A DNA stretch of 64,000 bases from Parendozoicomonas haliclonae (GCF_900174585.1 NZ_FWPT01000004.1:62001-126000); one strand, 5' to 3'. Positions 18,898 to 28,441 are shown, numbered from the stretch's first letter. Numbers and translations: made by a program. Notes: a model not told the origin generated them from the letters alone.

Positions 18898-20637
18898 ATG
18901 AAATCGTTACGATACCTCTCGGCAGGTCTCGCCATCCTGGCGTCTGCCTCGTTTGCTGGTAGTGCCAGCGCAGAAGATAAAGTCTGTTTTTACGATCACC
19001 CCGAGTACGAAGGTGCTGAATGGTGTTACAGCACTGGCGATAACAGCTGGATTGGTTCTGAGCGCAATGACCGAATCTCTTCCATAAAGCTGTACGGCGA
19101 CGCCTATGTCACCATCTATGAACACGGTAACTTTGGCGGTGCCAAAACCGTGGTGATGGGCAACACCTACCGTATGGATGATCTGGACGACGGAATCAGT
19201 TCGTTCAAGGTTGCCACCCGCAACTCCGGCAACTTTGCCTGCTTCTTTGAACACCCTGGCTTCCGGGGTACACCAATGTGTGCCGAAGCCGGTGGTTACT
19301 CTTCCGACCTCAATTACTACACACTGGGGCGCAATAAAGATTCATCACTGATGACTGTCGGTAAAGTTGATGTGTATGCCTATGAGTATCCAGGTTATCG
19401 CACTGACAAACGCTGGAGCATTCTGACCCGCAGTCATTCCAACCTTGATGGCTACAACGGCTGGATGGGTGACAACACCGACTCCTTCCGGGTTGAAGAG
19501 CGTGAGCCTTCCGCAGCCGAAATTGCTCTGGATGTTAACGAGGCCATTACTGCCAAGGCACCGCTGACCCAGTCCACAGTTATTGCCTCTCATAATGCCT
19601 TTAACAGCACCTCCTATTTTGGCGGGCAGCTCATCCCTGGCCCGAACCATCGTCGGTCAATGATTAAACAGCTGCAGCTGGGTGCCCGGTTCTTTGAACT
19701 TGATGTTCGCAAAGGCAATCGTCAAACCAAGGTTTGTCACTCCACAGACTGCGGCCGGAAAGACACAACCCTGCGTCGTATGCTGGGTGAAGTCGATTCC
19801 TGGCTGAAAGGTGCTGATGAAAACGATGTCGTGTTCTTCTTCCTGCAGGATGATATGGACGGCAACAGCGATGGCTACCGCCAGCTTAAAAACGATGTCG
19901 CCTGGATGGGTGATATGGTTTACACCGCTGAAGCATGTCAGAAAGTTCCTCTCGATCTGACGCTGGAGAAAGTGCGCAAGAGTGGCAAACGAGTGTTCTT
20001 CTATAAAAGTGGCGGCAGCACCGGCTGTGATATTGCCACCAACGTAATGGTTGGCAGTGGCTGGGAACGCAATATCGGTGTGGCCAGCATCAATGTAAAC
20101 GACGACCATGTTGTATTGGATCGTTTCACCCGTTCTCAGGAGTGCGTCAATAACTTCTGTAAGGATGCTATCAGTGCCGATGATGCCCGCACCGGCATTG
20201 AGAACGGCGTAAATGCCTTTGGTCTGGATATGATTGAAGAGAGTGATCTCGACAGCACATCCGGCCGCATCAACAAGCAGCTGTGGGCTATTGGCCCCGA
20301 GAACACTTACAACGGCTATGCTCAGGGTCGTTCGCTGGAATTCTGGGAATATGGTGACCGGTTTATGCAGTTGTCCTACGGTGGTGAGACCCGCGCTTAT
20401 GCCTGTCGTCTTGCCGATGGTAGCTGGGCTCGTACTGAGGCGAGTGGTGTTTCCTGGCAGGGGTCAGGAGCCTGTACTGCTGAGTTCCCAGGCTCAACCT
20501 TTGATGCGCCACTGAACGCAGCAGAAGCTAAGGCTCTTCGTAATGCGCTGGATTCCGGTGCCGTTGTTCACGTCAACTTCGGTGTAAAAGACGGTGAGTG
20601 GCAGGCAGGCCTCTGGGGGCAGCTCTCCGCCCGCTAA
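18898..20637 (+). CDS. Secreted beta/gamma-crystallin and PI-PLC X-type fusion protein
   Basis: Start taken at ATG 18898, with AAAGGGAAAAC upstream, followed by a clear signal peptide (MKSLRYLSAGLAILASASFA, cleaved near SASA); 579 residues. Residues ~27-200 hold crystallin-type motifs (VCFYDHPEYEGAEWCY; VTIYEHGNFGG; ACFFEHPGFRG; VYAYEYPGYR). Residues ~225-570 look like a PI-PLC X domain: STVIASHNAF (His232), then GARFFELDVRKG and VCHSTDC (His281). The 49-residue gap between the two His matches bacterial PI-PLC (His32/His82). The aspartate after the first His is Asn here. It would act outside the cell on phosphoinositides or GPI-type anchors. Substrate is inferred. Confidence 0.8.
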   Translation: MKSLRYLSAGLAILASASFAGSASAEDKVCFYDHPEYEGAEWCYSTGDNSWIGSERNDRISSIKLYGDAYVTIYEHGNFGGAKTVVMGNTYRMDDLDDGISSFKVATRNSGNFACFFEHPGFRGTPMCAEAGGYSSDLNYYTLGRNKDSSLMTVGKVDVYAYEYPGYRTDKRWSILTRSHSNLDGYNGWMGDNTDSFRVEEREPSAAEIALDVNEAITAKAPLTQSTVIASHNAFNSTSYFGGQLIPGPNHRRSMIKQLQLGARFFELDVRKGNRQTKVCHSTDCGRKDTTLRRMLGEVDSWLKGADENDVVFFFLQDDMDGNSDGYRQLKNDVAWMGDMVYTAEACQKVPLDLTLEKVRKSGKRVFFYKSGGSTGCDIATNVMVGSGWERNIGVASINVNDDHVVLDRFTRSQECVNNFCKDAISADDARTGIENGVNAFGLDMIEESDLDSTSGRINKQLWAIGPENTYNGYAQGRSLEFWEYGDRFMQLSYGGETRAYACRLADGSWARTEASGVSWQGSGACTAEFPGSTFDAPLNAAEAKALRNALDSGAVVHVNFGVKDGEWQAGLWGQLSAR

Positions 20638-20659
20638 CAAACTGTTGGTAGATCATCCC

Positions 20660-20682
20660 GGACAGGCCGTTCTGGCCTGTCC
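20660..20682 (+). terminator. Hairpin after the crystallin/PLC gene
   Basis: GGACAGGCC pairs perfectly with GGCCTGTCC across GTTCT. No T-run follows, so termination is likely but not certain. Confidence 0.5.
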
Positions 20683-20731
20683 ACCTAAAACCGGTTACGC
20701 TGCTAGTAAATAAAAAGAGCACGGTACAACC

Positions 20732-22951
20732 ATGCCACACCTGACTCCTCATCTGTATTCACAGTCGAAGTCCGCCCAAAACAAGGAACAGGCTCACTTC
20801 CGCGCCTGTAATCTTTGCGAAGCCATGTGCGGCATTAAGATTACCCATAACGGCAGCCAGATTCTTTCTATTAAGGGTGATGCTGAAGATCCTTTCAGCC
20901 GCGGACATATCTGCCCGAAAGCTGTAGCCCTGCAGGATATTCACGAAGATCCAGATCGTATCCGACAACCTCTGTTAAAGACGGAGGATGGCTGGAAAGA
21001 GATTGGCTGGGAAGAAGCTCTGGACCGCGCGGCCGAAGGTATTCGCCGAACACAAAAGGCCCACGGCAAAGATGCTGTCGCCACTTATCTCGGCAACCCT
21101 AATGTTCACAATACCGGCAACCTGCTTATGGGGCGCCATTTCTTTAATGCCGTCCGCACCCGTAACCGTTTTTCAGCAACATCGGTCGATCAACTCCCCC
21201 ACCATATTGTTGCCTGGAAGCTGTTTGGTCATCAGCTGAAAATCCCGGTTCCGGATATCGACCATACCACTCACATGGTAATTATTGGCGGTAATCCGCT
21301 GGCCTCGAACGGCAGCATTATGACCGTGCCGGATGTTCGTAATCGTTTGAAGGATATTCAAAAGCGCGGCGGCCAATTTATTGTTATAGACCCCCGTCGT
21401 ACAGAAACAGCCGAGCTGGCTGATGAACATCATTTCATCAAACCCGGGACCGATGCCTTCCTGTTGATGGCGATACTGAACACGCTCTTTGAAAAACATT
21501 TGATTGATACCGGACGCTTAACCGCTTTTCTGGATGACTTTGATTCCATCAAGGATTACGTCAGTGGCTGGACACCGGAACGCGCCGCTGCAGTCACCGG
21601 TATATCAGCACAAACAATCCACCAGCTCGCTGTCGACTTTGGTAAAGCAGACCGCCCGGTGATGTATGGACGCATGGGCGTGTCGGTACAAGTCTTTGGG
21701 TTGCTGTGTCAGTTCTTGATCATGCTGATCAATATCGCGACCGGTCGGCTGGATGAACCCGGTGGTCTGATGTTTACCCGACCAGCGGCAGATATTTTAA
21801 AACAAACCGGTCGCGGTCACTTCGGCAAGGGGTTGTCCCGAGTGCGCAAGCTGCCGGAGTTTAATGGTGAGTTTCCTGTCGCGGCTATGGCAGAGGAGAT
21901 GCTGGTTGAAGGCGATGGTCAGGTGCGAGGGCTGGTGACTGTTGCCGGTAACCCGGTTCTCAGCACGCCCAATGGCACACAGCTGGAGAAGGGGCTGGAA
22001 GGTCTCGACTTTATGGTTTCCATCGACTTCTATCTGAATGAAACCACTCGCCATGCTGATCTTATTCTTCCGCCTGTCAGCCCACTGGAACGGGATCACT
22101 ACGATATTATTTTCCATCTGTTAGCCGTCCGGAACACAACCCGCTTTGCCGGACCACTCTTCCCGCCACCCGCAGGTGCAATGGAAGACTGGCAAATATT
22201 CAAGGCGCTGGAAGATCGTCTGCGTCCGGTCAAAGGCCTGACAGAAAAATTGGCACGCAAGTTCTCTACTCCAAGACGACTGCTGGATATTCTGCTGAGA
22301 AGCGGGCCACATGGTTGGTTCCGTAACCCACTCAAAGGCCTGAGCCTGAAGCGCCTTGCACGACACCCTCATGGTATTGATCTTGGCGAACTCAAACCTT
22401 CTTTGCCAAAAGCTTTGTACACCAAAGACAAACGTATCCACCTTCAGCCCGAGTTCTTTTTTAATGATCTGAAACGACTGGAACGCTTTGAGTCACAACT
22501 TAAGGAATCCGATACCCTCCTGCTCTTTGGGCGCCGCCATGTACGCAGTAATAACTCCTGGCTGCACAACAGCCATCGTCTGATCAAAAGCAAGAGTCGC
22601 TGTACGGTTATGATGCATCCAACCGATGCCAAGCAACGTGGCATCTCTGAAGTCGGCCAGGTTTCGGTTAGCTCACGGGTGGGCAATATTACTTTACCGG
22701 TAGAGATAACTGATGCTGTGATGAGTGGAACCATCAGCATCCCCCACGGCTGGGGACATAACCGTGAAGGTGTGCGCCTGCAAACTGCTGCGTCTGTGGC
22801 AGGCCAAAGCATTAACGATCTGACGGATGATCAGGATATTGATCTACTGTCTGGCAATGCGGTACTGAATGGCATTGCGGTGCGGGCTGTCGCGGTAGAG
22901 TCACAGGATGAAGCTGCACAAGAACAACCATCGGCTCAGGCTTTATCCTGA
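20732..22951 (+). CDS. Molybdopterin (bis-MGD) oxidoreductase, substrate unknown
   Basis: The 739-residue protein has an N-terminal 4Fe-4S site (ACNLCEAMCGIKI ... GHICPKA, C-x2-C-x3-C-x~30-C). The Mo-bisMGD domains follow: WEEALDRAAEGIRR, THMVIIGGNPLASNGS, FIVIDPRRTETAELAD and a C-terminal cofactor domain (VSSRVGNITLPVEI, ISIPHGWGHNREG). The segment FSATSVDQLPHH corresponds to the Mo-ligand region and shows Ser rather than Cys or Sec. There is no Tat signal, so it is cytosolic. No partner redox subunit is adjacent. It belongs with soluble nitrate-reductase/formate-dehydrogenase-like enzymes; the reaction cannot be named. Confidence 0.85.
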   Translation: MPHLTPHLYSQSKSAQNKEQAHFRACNLCEAMCGIKITHNGSQILSIKGDAEDPFSRGHICPKAVALQDIHEDPDRIRQPLLKTEDGWKEIGWEEALDRAAEGIRRTQKAHGKDAVATYLGNPNVHNTGNLLMGRHFFNAVRTRNRFSATSVDQLPHHIVAWKLFGHQLKIPVPDIDHTTHMVIIGGNPLASNGSIMTVPDVRNRLKDIQKRGGQFIVIDPRRTETAELADEHHFIKPGTDAFLLMAILNTLFEKHLIDTGRLTAFLDDFDSIKDYVSGWTPERAAAVTGISAQTIHQLAVDFGKADRPVMYGRMGVSVQVFGLLCQFLIMLINIATGRLDEPGGLMFTRPAADILKQTGRGHFGKGLSRVRKLPEFNGEFPVAAMAEEMLVEGDGQVRGLVTVAGNPVLSTPNGTQLEKGLEGLDFMVSIDFYLNETTRHADLILPPVSPLERDHYDIIFHLLAVRNTTRFAGPLFPPPAGAMEDWQIFKALEDRLRPVKGLTEKLARKFSTPRRLLDILLRSGPHGWFRNPLKGLSLKRLARHPHGIDLGELKPSLPKALYTKDKRIHLQPEFFFNDLKRLERFESQLKESDTLLLFGRRHVRSNNSWLHNSHRLIKSKSRCTVMMHPTDAKQRGISEVGQVSVSSRVGNITLPVEITDAVMSGTISIPHGWGHNREGVRLQTAASVAGQSINDLTDDQDIDLLSGNAVLNGIAVRAVAVESQDEAAQEQPSAQALS

Positions 22952-22967
22952 ACCGATGATTTAAAGC

Positions 22968-23369
22968 TTAACGAAACTGACAAACCGGTACGCACATCTT
23001 GATGCAAATATTAGCTTCCGGTCTATGGCGGCAGGCGGACGCGCACGAATTCAGCACACCATCATGCTCCAGACACTGCTCAGCCGGCATAAATTCACAC
23101 TCGTTATAGTCTTCCAGCCAGCGCCCTCCGGAGCTTAAACAAGCCAGCACATGGGCGGGCCCTGTGGCTGAAAACTGCTCAGGGGAGGATTCCATGATAG
23201 TCAGGTTACTGATCACACCCTGATCGGCCAGTTCACTCAAGCTCGCAGCATCCTGCGGGCTATGGGCAGTCCATTGTTCGGTGATCTCATCATTGGTATC
23301 CATGGAGACACAGCCGGCAGACACCAGAGTAAACAGTGCCAGACAGATAACCTGATAGAACTTACGCAT
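22968..23369 (-). CDS. Small Cys-rich lipoprotein, unknown
   Basis: The 133-residue protein has a lipoprotein signal with lipobox LVSAGC (Cys about 19) followed by VSM, so it should be lipidated and stay in the envelope. Residues ~75-133 hold ten cysteines (LACLSSGG, ECEFMPAEQC, SCASACRHR, CIKMCVPVCQF), which suggests disulfides in the periplasm. No family is recognised. It lies 17 bp downstream of bioD on the same strand and may be transcribed with it. Confidence 0.7.
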   Translation of the reverse strand: MRKFYQVICLALFTLVSAGCVSMDTNDEITEQWTAHSPQDAASLSELADQGVISNLTIMESSPEQFSATGPAHVLACLSSGGRWLEDYNECEFMPAEQCLEHDGVLNSCASACRHRPEANICIKMCVPVCQFR

Positions 23370-23386
23370 GCATTCCCCCTCGCTTT

Positions 23387-24064
23387 TTAGAATTTAGGTA
23401 GTGTCAGATAGCTGGCCACGTTTTCCGGGGTTGGCTCATCCAGATGCGGTACAACACCCAGGCATGGTGCAGGCATCAATCCTTTTAAAGCGGTCAGATT
23501 CTCTTCAAACCGACTCATATCCGCCTCTGCACGGTTAGCGACCCAACCTGCCAGCTTCAGACCGTCCTTGAAAATAGCTTCTGCGGTCAGCACTGCATGG
23601 TTAATGCAGCCAAGCTTCATGCCCACCACCAGAATCACCGGAACCTCCAGCTTTTTAGGTACACTGGAATACATCTCCCGGGGGGAAAGCGGTACGCGCC
23701 AGCCACCGGCCCCTTCAATCAGGGTGAAATCTGCACCCTTCATCATTACCCCCCGGCAATAACCCGCCAGCTGTTCCGCAGAAACACGGCGCTGACTTTC
23801 CTGCAGGGCAATATGCGGGGCAATGGCCGGTTCCAGCGCCACCGGGTTGATCTGTTCATAGGGGAGAGTCATGGTCACTGCCGCCTGCAGAGCCAATGCA
23901 TCACTGTTACGCAGACCTTCATCGGTCTGCTCGCAGCCTGACGCAATGGGCTTAATCGCTGCCGTCGTCAAGCCATCGAGCTTTGCCCGGGCCAGCAATC
24001 CGCAGGAGACAATGGTCTTGCCGGCATCGGTATCCGTTCCGGTCACAAACAGCGTCTGTTTCAT
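23387..24064 (-). CDS. bioD: Dethiobiotin synthetase
   Basis: The 225-residue protein is of usual length. The P-loop is FVTGTDTDAGKT (residues 6-17). IKPIASGCEQT is the substrate-binding segment and LIEGAGGWRVPLS the conserved glycine-rich loop. It closes the ureido ring of dethiobiotin from DAPA, CO2 and ATP. In pseudomonads and relatives bioD directly follows bioC. Here it is about 5.9 kb away, 47 bp downstream of a Ser/Thr kinase gene, so it either has its own promoter or depends on the inserted genes. Confidence 0.95.
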   Translation of the reverse strand: MKQTLFVTGTDTDAGKTIVSCGLLARAKLDGLTTAAIKPIASGCEQTDEGLRNSDALALQAAVTMTLPYEQINPVALEPAIAPHIALQESQRRVSAEQLAGYCRGVMMKGADFTLIEGAGGWRVPLSPREMYSSVPKKLEVPVILVVGMKLGCINHAVLTAEAIFKDGLKLAGWVANRAEADMSRFEENLTALKGLMPAPCLGVVPHLDEPTPENVASYLTLPKF

Positions 24065-24111
24065 AACACCCCACAGCAGAAAATTTCTGCCGCTAGGTTA
24101 CCGCAGCAGCA

Positions 24112-25380
24112 TTATTTTGCCAGAGCAGTATCTCTCCAGGCCTGAAGCTCTTTGGCTGTTGGCCTGTCTTCCGGCTTTTCCCGAACACAGGCCAGTGCCA
24201 CCAGAAGAAGCTGCATCTGCCAGGGTTGATCCGCCCTGTAGTCTGTTAAAGGCACTTTGGCAGAGACATACCTATCAAAACTTTTCCCGGTAATACTGAG
24301 GCAATACTCTTCCAGAGGTTTACCATCGCCAGTGATCTTACGCCAGATGCCATGCAACTCGGGTACCGTGTAGCCTCTGCGCTGATGCTTCTCATCATCA
24401 GCGAAAAGATCACGAGGTGTCACCTGACCGGTCAAGGCCGCCAGAATAAATCCAAGCGACCAGATATCAGAGGCATAACTTAACTTCTGGCCAACCTCAG
24501 GCAATGCCTCTGGGGCAAGATAGGCATAGGTTCCCCGAGGTCCCTGATCGGTCTGAGCATCATCAACGGTTAAAGCCGCTCCCAGATCAGCGATTACCCA
24601 ACGGACATATCCTGCCCGCTTACACCAAACAATGTTGTCGGGCTTGAGATCATTATGCAGAATCCTGTTCTTGTGCAGATAAGCGATCCCATCAACACAG
24701 TCGCTGACGCACTCAAATGCACTCTGAAGATTCGACAGATCATAGTTTTCAAGTGTCTGGTACAAATCCTTTTCACCACTCTCTTCTATCATCCAGCTGC
24801 GGCTTTCCTTTCGTCCCTCTACTAAACCCTCACAGGTTCCCGAGGCGATCAAACTGACAATATTCGGATGCTGCAACTTCTGCAGTAGTAGACTTTCCGC
24901 TGTTACCTGTTCAGCAGACACTTCCTTATCATTCTGCAATTTAAGAAACACTTTTCCCGGTTCACCTTTCCATCTGCCAAGACAAGTATGGGAAAAGGCA
25001 CCCTGATGCCCGGTACTTTTGAGCATGAGCTGTCTACTGAGCTTGTAAAAGGGTCTATTGGAAGTAGATAGTATGCGCGGTGGATTCCATCCGCCGTTCA
25101 ACGCTTCCTGTACTCCACGAAAAAGAAGTGGCACATCCTGCTTCAGCCGCCGCTCGAGCTTCTCTGAAGCATGAGCCTTTCCCATGTAAAGAATGGAAAC
25201 CGAAGCATCCTCCTCGACTTTGAAATTAAATGTTGTCTGTTTTTTTCCCTGAGCCGTTGAGGGTTTGATATCCTTCTGCACTGTTACAGTGCTGCCCGGA
25301 ACAGTTTTTTGTGATCCTGAACTGGTTACCACTGGGGGAGTGACACCCGTTCCCACTGCATAATCCTTACTACACGCCAT
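24112..25380 (-). CDS. Eukaryotic-type Ser/Thr protein kinase
   Basis: The 422-residue protein has an unrecognised, low-complexity N-terminus (1-125) with no membrane helix, then a full kinase domain. The ATP lysine is in KVFLKLQN (Lys147), with a glutamate partner in TAESLLLQKL (Glu162). The catalytic loop LHNDLKPDN has Asp244, with HND in place of HRD. The metal motif reads DLG (265-267), not DFG, and the activation segment ends TYAYLAPEA. All catalytic residues are present. It lacks the PASTA and transmembrane parts of housekeeping bacterial kinases and looks like a host-type kinase or secreted effector. It sits between bioD and a divergent B-box protein. Confidence 0.88.
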   Translation of the reverse strand: MACSKDYAVGTGVTPPVVTSSGSQKTVPGSTVTVQKDIKPSTAQGKKQTTFNFKVEEDASVSILYMGKAHASEKLERRLKQDVPLLFRGVQEALNGGWNPPRILSTSNRPFYKLSRQLMLKSTGHQGAFSHTCLGRWKGEPGKVFLKLQNDKEVSAEQVTAESLLLQKLQHPNIVSLIASGTCEGLVEGRKESRSWMIEESGEKDLYQTLENYDLSNLQSAFECVSDCVDGIAYLHKNRILHNDLKPDNIVWCKRAGYVRWVIADLGAALTVDDAQTDQGPRGTYAYLAPEALPEVGQKLSYASDIWSLGFILAALTGQVTPRDLFADDEKHQRRGYTVPELHGIWRKITGDGKPLEEYCLSITGKSFDRYVSAKVPLTDYRADQPWQMQLLLVALACVREKPEDRPTAKELQAWRDTALAK

Positions 25381-25535
25381 GTTCTGCCCATCGAGTTACG
25401 TTTTAATTGGTCTTTGAGCACCGCCACGTTAGGAAGGTTTATCCTTTGTTAGCTATACGGAGCAGACTGTTACCCTTACAATCATTTGAATTTTCATCCT
25501 CACAACAAAGCCTAAAAACGTCAGGGGACATCTCC

Positions 25536-27008
25536 ATGCCGCAAGGACGGGCAGCCGCTCAGCCGTTTAGCAATCATTGCAGCTGGCATTCAACATCACC
25601 GGCAAAATGGAACTGTGCCCACTGCCACAAACTGTTTGGTTCGTGTTGTTCACCAACGCCACCCGCTGCGATGGGTAAACGACAATGCCCTTTATGCCAT
25701 AGAGAGCTGAAGTCTCTGGGCTCAGGCCATGCGGCACCGCCGTTCTGGCGACGACTAAACGACTTCTTCCTTTACCCGTTTAAAGTCCAGACCATGGCCT
25801 TCTTGCTGATTACTTCGCTGTTAGGGGTAACGCTCTCGGGGGGAAATATCTTTTCCGGGTTGATGAGCCTGGTGCTGACCGCCTGTATCACCAAGTACAC
25901 CTATAAAATTATTGAAGTGATGAGCAACGGCCATTGGGAGCCACCTAGCGTTGCCGAAGCATTTACTGGTGATGGCTTTCATCTGTTCTTCAAACAGCTA
26001 GCCATATTTATTGTGATGGGTGCCGTTATCGGTGCGGCCGGCTTCCTCGGCGGCTGGGTCTTCCTGATTCCGACTGTGCTGTTTGTGGTTCTGGCACTGC
26101 CCGCCTCGGTAATGGTGCTGGCACGGGAAGACTCTCTGGTTGATGCTGTGCATCCGGGCAAACTGTTTGGCGTGATGACCGCTATCGGCTGGCCTTATCT
26201 GCTGTTGTTCTTCTTTATTCTTCTACTTTACGGGGGTTCCGGTGCTCTGCTGGCCATTCTTGGAACCAAGATCAGCGACAGTGTTCTCTTCCCACTTTCC
26301 CTGTTTTCGGGCAGTTACTTCACCTGTGTGATGTGCGCCCTCATGGGCTACTGCCTCTACCAATATCAGGAAGTGTTGGGCTACACCACAGAGGAAGCAA
26401 TTGAAGAGAACCATCTGGACGAAACCAGCTGGTACTACCAGAAAGCTCTGGCAGACAGCTCAATCTTCTTTCAGGAAGGACGGATGATTGATTGCCGTGA
26501 TGCCCTGAAAACCGGCCTGAAGCACAGAAAGAATGATCTCGAACTCACCAGACGACAGTTTGAGATCAATGCTATCGGTGCCGATGTAGAGCGCATGACC
26601 AAAACGGCAGAACACTATCTGCAACTCTTGTCCGAGAAAGGGCAGCTTTCTGCCGCAGCCAATGCTTACGGTTCTGTCTGCCTGCGTATTCCAAACTGGC
26701 AGCCCGAGAACCCGGAAGCCTGTTATGTGGCCGCCCGAGGTTTACTGTCACGTCGTCGCTTTAAGGAAGTGGTGGTACTGCTGAAAGGTTTGCATAACCG
26801 TTCTCCCGAATACCGAAAGCTTCCCGAAGCCTATCTGATGATGGCTCAGGCTATTTGCGATGGCCTGCGCCGTGAAGACCAGGCTTTGAAGGTGCTGGAA
26901 TTCACCAAGAAGCACTTTGCCGAAATGACCAGCCCACAGACGGCTAAAGAGATCGATGAGCTGATGGCGATTCTGGAAAAATCTGCGCCGAAAACTGTCC
27001 CCGCTTAA
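25536..27008 (+). CDS. B-box-type zinc finger, multi-pass membrane and TPR-like protein
   Basis: Start taken at ATG 25536, with AGGGGACA upstream, giving 490 residues. Residues ~12-60 carry a B-box-like zinc module (CSWHSTSPAKWNCAHCHKLF, CPLCHREL). About five membrane helices follow (about 85-290). The C-terminal half is soluble and helical, with TPR-like helices (YYQKALADSSIFFQEGRMID, AANAYGSVCLRIPNW). B-box plus membrane plus TPR proteins occur beside rhomboid genes in related bacteria, as I recall. Here the rhomboid gene converges on it with a 4-bp overlap. Role unknown; a scaffold at the inner membrane is a guess. Confidence 0.75.
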   Translation: MPQGRAAAQPFSNHCSWHSTSPAKWNCAHCHKLFGSCCSPTPPAAMGKRQCPLCHRELKSLGSGHAAPPFWRRLNDFFLYPFKVQTMAFLLITSLLGVTLSGGNIFSGLMSLVLTACITKYTYKIIEVMSNGHWEPPSVAEAFTGDGFHLFFKQLAIFIVMGAVIGAAGFLGGWVFLIPTVLFVVLALPASVMVLAREDSLVDAVHPGKLFGVMTAIGWPYLLLFFFILLLYGGSGALLAILGTKISDSVLFPLSLFSGSYFTCVMCALMGYCLYQYQEVLGYTTEEAIEENHLDETSWYYQKALADSSIFFQEGRMIDCRDALKTGLKHRKNDLELTRRQFEINAIGADVERMTKTAEHYLQLLSEKGQLSAAANAYGSVCLRIPNWQPENPEACYVAARGLLSRRRFKEVVVLLKGLHNRSPEYRKLPEAYLMMAQAICDGLRREDQALKVLEFTKKHFAEMTSPQTAKEIDELMAILEKSAPKTVPA

Positions 27009-27021
27009 GCGGGGACAGTTT
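26992..27021. terminator. 30-bp perfect palindrome holding both stop codons of convergent genes
   Basis: AAACTGTCCCCGC, TTAA and GCGGGGACAGTTT form a perfect 13-bp stem around TTAA. That TTAA supplies TAA to both the B-box gene (plus) and the rhomboid gene (minus). Because both ends are coded from the same palindrome, both proteins end in TVPA. It can act as a terminator in both directions. Confidence 0.85.
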
Positions 27022-28441
27022 CCTTGCCCGCCTGCTCCGGAATAAATTTATCCGCGTAGGCTTTGAAGTACTGACTCTTTTCTTTATCGATATTGCGCAT
27101 CTGGCGACTTAGCGTTCTCAGTACCGGTCCAAACTGTTCCGCTTTATAACGCTTACGAGTCAGGTGTATGACCAGCTCCGTACATTCCTTCTGCCATTGC
27201 GGCTGCAGGAAACGCTCAGCTAGAGTGCAGCAGGTCTCATCACACTCAGGGAGAACATTCTTGGCCGCCCGATAATTGCGATACACCCGGGCAACAAACT
27301 CGGAATCACCTTCGGTAACTGGCAGACTCAGTATGCTGTCGACAACTGGCGAATAAAGCGCATGATCAGGCAGCTCTTCAAACAGGTTCCAGGCTGTCTG
27401 CAGGAAGTAACGATCCCCAGGGTATTTCTCAATCAGCTGTTGGCACAGTGACATGGCTTTGAACAGCTGAAGGTCCGTCATATACGACTCCAGCTGTCTG
27501 CGGTCTTTCTGGTAAGGGGTTTCCAGGTTTTCCGGCTCTTCTTCCGTGAGTGCAGTTTCCTGAATCACAAAGCCTTTCATCTTCATCAGATAAACCAGAC
27601 CAAAGCCGCTTATCAGACCGCCGGCATGGGCCCACTGGTTGACGCTGTCGCCGCCAAACAGTCCGTACAACAACTCCTTACCAAGCCAGAACGGGAAAAC
27701 GACAGCCGCGGGAGCCGAGAAATTATTGAAGTAGAAGCCTACGGTCATAAAAAAGCGGATTCGCTTTAACCCGTACACCGCCAGATAGCTGCCCATTAGT
27801 CCGGAGATTGCCCCGGAAGCCCCAACACCATAGGAGAAGCTATTCCATTCAACCAGCTGGTAAAGAATCGTGGCACCAAACCCGGTCAGCAGATAGATCC
27901 CGAGATAAGCTTTTCGCCCCAGCGTGGCTTCCAGACCGAAACCAAAGATAAACAGAAACAACATATTGCCGAACAGATGGCCAAAGTCCCCATGAAGAAA
28001 CATGGACGTGATGGCATCAATAATCGAAGGATCGCTGGGTTTATAGCCAAAGCCGATATAGCTGATGGCGTTACGTTGCTCTTCTATCGTTTCACGCTGG
28101 GCCTGCCATTCGCTCCCTTCAAACCCGGGCTGCTCACGAACGGCTTCATCAAACGACAGATCATGCAGAAGGGAGACAACAATGGTTTCCGTATCGCCAG
28201 CATCCCTGCTCTCAAGCAGGGCAGCCCTCAGCCATGGCTCATAGCGTATATGCCTTAAATAAAGCTCTTCCTCATGTTCCAGCAAACCACTCTCTTGATA
28301 ACTGCTCAGAGCCTTCTCGATGCGCTCATCATCGGGCAGCTGATAAAAGATGAATATCAAACAGTTGATCAATATAAGAAAAAGCGTCACCAACGGCGGG
28401 CGCCGCCAGTCTGGCTTTTGTTCTACCGGGATGATCAGCAT
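27005..28441 (-). CDS. Rhomboid-family intramembrane serine protease
   Basis: The 478-residue protein has one helix at 17-34, a ~100-residue insert, then the rhomboid core: HGDFGHLFGNMLFLFIFG, the nucleophile motif VGASGAISG (Ser209) and NQWAHAGG (His272). The Ser-His dyad is complete, so it should cleave membrane proteins within the bilayer. The last ~180 residues are soluble and helical. It follows a kinase gene on the same strand and overlaps the stop of the convergent B-box gene by 4 bp. Substrate unknown. Confidence 0.9.
   Translation of the reverse strand: MLIIPVEQKPDWRRPPLVTLFLILINCLIFIFYQLPDDERIEKALSSYQESGLLEHEEELYLRHIRYEPWLRAALLESRDAGDTETIVVSLLHDLSFDEAVREQPGFEGSEWQAQRETIEEQRNAISYIGFGYKPSDPSIIDAITSMFLHGDFGHLFGNMLFLFIFGFGLEATLGRKAYLGIYLLTGFGATILYQLVEWNSFSYGVGASGAISGLMGSYLAVYGLKRIRFFMTVGFYFNNFSAPAAVVFPFWLGKELLYGLFGGDSVNQWAHAGGLISGFGLVYLMKMKGFVIQETALTEEEPENLETPYQKDRRQLESYMTDLQLFKAMSLCQQLIEKYPGDRYFLQTAWNLFEELPDHALYSPVVDSILSLPVTEGDSEFVARVYRNYRAAKNVLPECDETCCTLAERFLQPQWQKECTELVIHLTRKRYKAEQFGPVLRTLSRQMRNIDKEKSQYFKAYADKFIPEQAGKETVPA

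Noticed and set aside
25370-25380. MACS N-terminus of the first kinase as a lipid-modification signal
   Set aside because: Position 2 is Ala, not Gly, so it does not fit N-myristoylation, and there is no hydrophobic stretch for a bacterial lipoprotein signal.
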